NCBI GenBank assembly: GCA_022508425.1
Contig: JAFLVF010000009.1
Location: forward strand, 1-36,592
Direction of reading: 5' to 3'
From: Clostridiales bacterium
GTDB taxonomy: Bacteria > Bacillota > Clostridia > Christensenellales > Pumilibacteraceae
Length of the DNA: 36,592 bases
Part shown: positions 35,641 to 36,592 of the stretch, in pieces
Layout: each line of letters opens with the position of its first letter
How positions within the stretch are numbered: position 1 is the first letter of the stretch
Translations under genes and position numbers: made by a program
Notes under the pieces: model-generated
Seen by the model: the letters and a program-made list of their open reading frames with translations, nothing else
Told to the model about the DNA's origin: nothing
Databases searched by the model: none

Positions 35641-36567
35641 TTATTTGAACGAGCCGACTAATACGCCTTGCCCGAAGTGTTTTTCTATCATGGGATAGAG
35701 GATGAGAATGGGAACAGTCGCCACAATAATGGACGTGAACTTGATTTGCGTCGCCATGCGCATCTGCTCCAAAACGACTTCGCCCTCGCCGCCCGTCGTC
35801 ACCGACAGCAGCTCGTTAAGCACCGTCTGAAGCGGATAGAACTGCTCGTCGATATTGAAGATGTAGGCGTCGATATAGTTGTTCCAATGTCCGACCGCAT
35901 AGAATAGGACCATAACGCTTATTATAGACTTGGCTATGGGCAACACAAGATCGAAGAATGTACGTATCTCGCCCGCGCCGTCTATTTCCGCGGCCTCCAA
36001 TACCTCTAACGGTACGTTGGATTGGAAGAACGATTTGCACATAAACACGTTGTACACGCTTACGCCGCCGCCGATGATGAGGATGAGCGGGTTTTGATAC
36101 AGCCCGAGAGTGTTGCACAGCATGACGTACGGAACAAGTCCGCCGCCGAAGAACATGGTGATTATCAACAGCACCATTATCACTTTCCGGAACGGCAGAT
36201 AGTCTCTGGACAGCGCCCAGCCCGCCGGAATGGTGAGCACTACGTTGAATATCGTGCCCAATCCCGTGTAGATAAGCGTGTTGCCGTAGCTGCTCCAGAT
36301 ATTTTTCTGCTTAAACAGATACTTGTACCCCGAAAAAGTCGCCTTGATGGGATACAGCCACACCTCGCCGGTCATGACCGCGTCGGGGTTGGAGAAGGAC
36401 GCTATTACTATATAATACAGCGGATAGATTATTATCACGGCCAAGAGCGCCAAAATAATTCCGCATATTATGTAATATACAAGATCGCTTTTGGGGTCTT
36501 TTATCTTATTGGCCTTTTGCTGTGCCTTTAGATCCAAAACAGTTTGATTTTCCATATTCATCACCAC
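35641..36567 (-). CDS. Carbohydrate ABC transporter permease (LplC/YtcP-like)
   Basis: 308 aa; 'YPLYYIVIASFSNPDAVMTGEVWLYPIKATFSGYKYLF' and EAA loop 'EVLEAAEIDGAGEIRTFFDLVLPIAKSIISVMVLFYAVGHWNNYIDA'; start may be 36555 (MENQ). Confidence 0.93.
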   Translation of the reverse strand: MVMNMENQTVLDLKAQQKANKIKDPKSDLVYYIICGIILALLAVIIIYPLYYIVIASFSNPDAVMTGEVWLYPIKATFSGYKYLFKQKNIWSSYGNTLIYTGLGTIFNVVLTIPAGWALSRDYLPFRKVIMVLLIITMFFGGGLVPYVMLCNTLGLYQNPLILIIGGGVSVYNVFMCKSFFQSNVPLEVLEAAEIDGAGEIRTFFDLVLPIAKSIISVMVLFYAVGHWNNYIDAYIFNIDEQFYPLQTVLNELLSVTTGGEGEVVLEQMRMATQIKFTSIIVATVPILILYPMIEKHFGQGVLVGSFK

Positions 36568-36592
36568 ATGCTGTTGCCCGAAAGCTTTTTGG

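Overview
This looks like a Gram-positive (Bacillota/Clostridia-like, inferred) chromosomal window. It begins in a truncated tRNA-Val(CAC) on the - strand with its own consensus promoter. Next is a short + strand set: an AraC-type regulator, a squalene-cyclase/prenyltransferase-like protein and a VOC protein. Almost everything after that is on the - strand: DUF1508, NadE and a divergent cis-prenyltransferase; a probable cell-surface locus (5.5-19.6 kb); a glgC-glgD-glgA glycogen operon; and a fructan/sucrose utilisation operon. The fructan operon carries an ABC permease, a solute-binding lipoprotein, a YesL-like protein, two binding-type lipoproteins, two GH32-type enzymes, a fructokinase and an MsmK-like ABC ATPase, and it runs off the right edge. 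The surface locus encodes a giant (~3440 aa) bitopic repeat protein, a translationally coupled acidic membrane protein, a small coiled-coil protein and a five-repeat InlB-type lipoprotein. A second small protein homologous to the coiled-coil one sits in the next transcription unit. The two strongest leads are (1) this surface locus, with about 24 divergent 'NxWxxxPxxxGWxYGxF' repeats and paralogous small coiled-coil partners, and (2) an InlB/divergent-repeat-like module inserted in the regulatory domain of the cytoplasmic ABC ATPase, resembling modules in an extracellular lipoprotein of the same operon. No CRISPR array, rRNA or recognisable transposase was seen.
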